Source: DATEEW01 sp035273665 (lineage in GTDB: Bacteria; Pseudomonadota; Gammaproteobacteria; Burkholderiales; SG8-39). From it: a stretch of DNA of 49,511 bases. Where the stretch lies: NCBI GenBank assembly GCA_035273665.1, contig DATEOW010000019.1:1-49511 (forward strand), given 5' to 3'. Shown one piece after another: positions 49,118 to 49,511 of the stretch; position 1 is the stretch's first letter; every line of letters begins with the position of its first letter. The notes under the pieces were generated by a model. It ran no database searches, was not told the DNA's origin, and worked only from the letters and a program-made list of their open reading frames with translations. Position numbers and translations under genes: made by a program.

Positions 49118-49511
49118 GCTTGTTGCTCGATGCCTTGAAGCGGGCCGAGCAGGCTAAAGAGGGATCGGGCGACAAAAACCCGGAGGCACCCTCGCTCGAG
49201 GCCTTGGATTTCGAGCCGATGAGCACGCCGCAACAAATCGAGCCGCCGCAACTCATCACACGCGATCGGCTGCCCGATATCAGCCAGTCACTGGAGATTC
49301 TCGCCGACGATTTGTCGCCCCCGCCTTTGCTACGGCGCCCGAAAGAACAACGGCTGAATGGATTGAGCCTGAAAACGCCGTCCGCCACTGAAAGCGCAGA
49401 TGCGGAAGCTCAGGCAGCAGTGCGCCGGGTATTTCAAGTCAAGGAAAACACGTCGAACCCCAAGCGTCCTTTCTACATCATCGTCGGCGCGCTGGTTTTC
49501 GCCGCAATCGC
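49114..49511 (+). CDS. MshN-like pilus biogenesis protein, truncated by window edge
   Basis: Only the first 132 residues are present. The N-terminus MSLLLDALKRAEQAKEG is the short cytoplasmic helix seen in MshN and GspB-like proteins; then a Pro/Glu-rich linker, and a membrane helix begins near residue 122 (FYIIVGALVFAAIA) as the window ends. TPR repeats would be expected after the membrane span in MshN. It overlaps the mshL stop by 4 nt (ATGA). Confidence 0.75.
   Translation, partial: MSLLLDALKRAEQAKEGSGDKNPEAPSLEALDFEPMSTPQQIEPPQLITRDRLPDISQSLEILADDLSPPPLLRRPKEQRLNGLSLKTPSATESADAEAQAAVRRVFQVKENTSNPKRPFYIIVGALVFAAI

Noticed and set aside
1..49511. CRISPR array, insertion sequence, prophage or toxin-antitoxin genes
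   Set aside because: No repeat-spacer pattern, transposase, integrase or terminal inverted repeats seen on either strand; base composition looks even by eye.

Overview
This window reads as a chromosomal segment of a betaproteobacterium; genus not assignable by eye. The main evidence is gene order. The minus-strand run mlaFEDA-mlaCB, yadGH, ibaG, murA, hisGDCBHAFIE, HIT, tatABC, then degQ, a Nif3-family gene, petABC, sspAB and tRNA-Thr is the arrangement I associate with Betaproteobacteria (from memory, not searched). Cytochrome b carries the PVWY form of the Qo motif, also expected in beta/gammaproteobacteria. There are no insertion sequences, phage genes, CRISPR arrays or integration scars. 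No gene-free stretch exceeds about 300 bases; the longest gaps are the control regions at 7274-7743 (which holds one doubtful small ORF), 44053-44263 and 47156-47359.

Layout. 1-7.3 kb holds mixed single genes: a truncated alpha-glucan phosphorylase, a DUF3047 lipoprotein, an alpha/beta hydrolase, oxyR with dps (peroxide sensing and iron-sequestering DNA protection), a secreted TPR protein and a tiny Ala-rich lipoprotein. 7.4-13.2 kb is a stress module, prkA-yeaH-spoVR, followed by a tautomerase and an uncharacterised 182-aa protein, behind a long leader that contains a 14-bp perfect hairpin. 13.2-22.2 kb holds a Fur-box-controlled cytochrome c-FTR1 iron permease, a MacA-MacB-outer-membrane-factor efflux operon and a divergent BaeS/BaeR-type two-component pair. 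22.2-26.4 kb has tRNA-Thr(UGU), sspB, sspA and the cytochrome bc1 operon petABC. 26.5-30.2 kb has the Nif3 protein, a membrane-anchored HtrA protease, tatABC and a HIT protein. 30.3-36.8 kb is a compact histidine operon (nine genes, many 4-nt overlaps). 36.9-44.1 kb is cell-envelope work: murA, ibaG, the yadGH ABC exporter and a complete Mla phospholipid-transport set. 44.3-49.5 kb starts an MSHA-type type IV pilus locus: a sigma-54-dependent regulator, an ExeA/MshM-like ATPase with a SPOR-like tail, the MshL secretin and a truncated MshN-like protein.

How the parts work together. The Rieske subunit of bc1 has a twin-arginine N-terminus and so needs the Tat translocase encoded about 2 kb away. 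MlaA (outer membrane), MlaC (periplasm) and MlaFEDB (inner membrane) make one lipid-transport route. OxyR and Dps, the Fur-controlled iron permease and the prkA module suggest an organism investing in oxidative and iron stress control.

The most distinctive signals I found are non-coding. Intrinsic terminators sit inside otherwise co-oriented gene sets: tatA/tatB, mlaA/mlaC, petC/sspA and sspA/sspB. There is also a consensus-like Fur box over a TATAAT and a long structured leader before prkA. I did not find a clear-cut new defence or mobile system. The best candidates for undescribed biology are the prkA leader, the 182-aa protein in its wake, and the MSHA locus whose regulator resembles the PEP-CTERM regulator PrsR.
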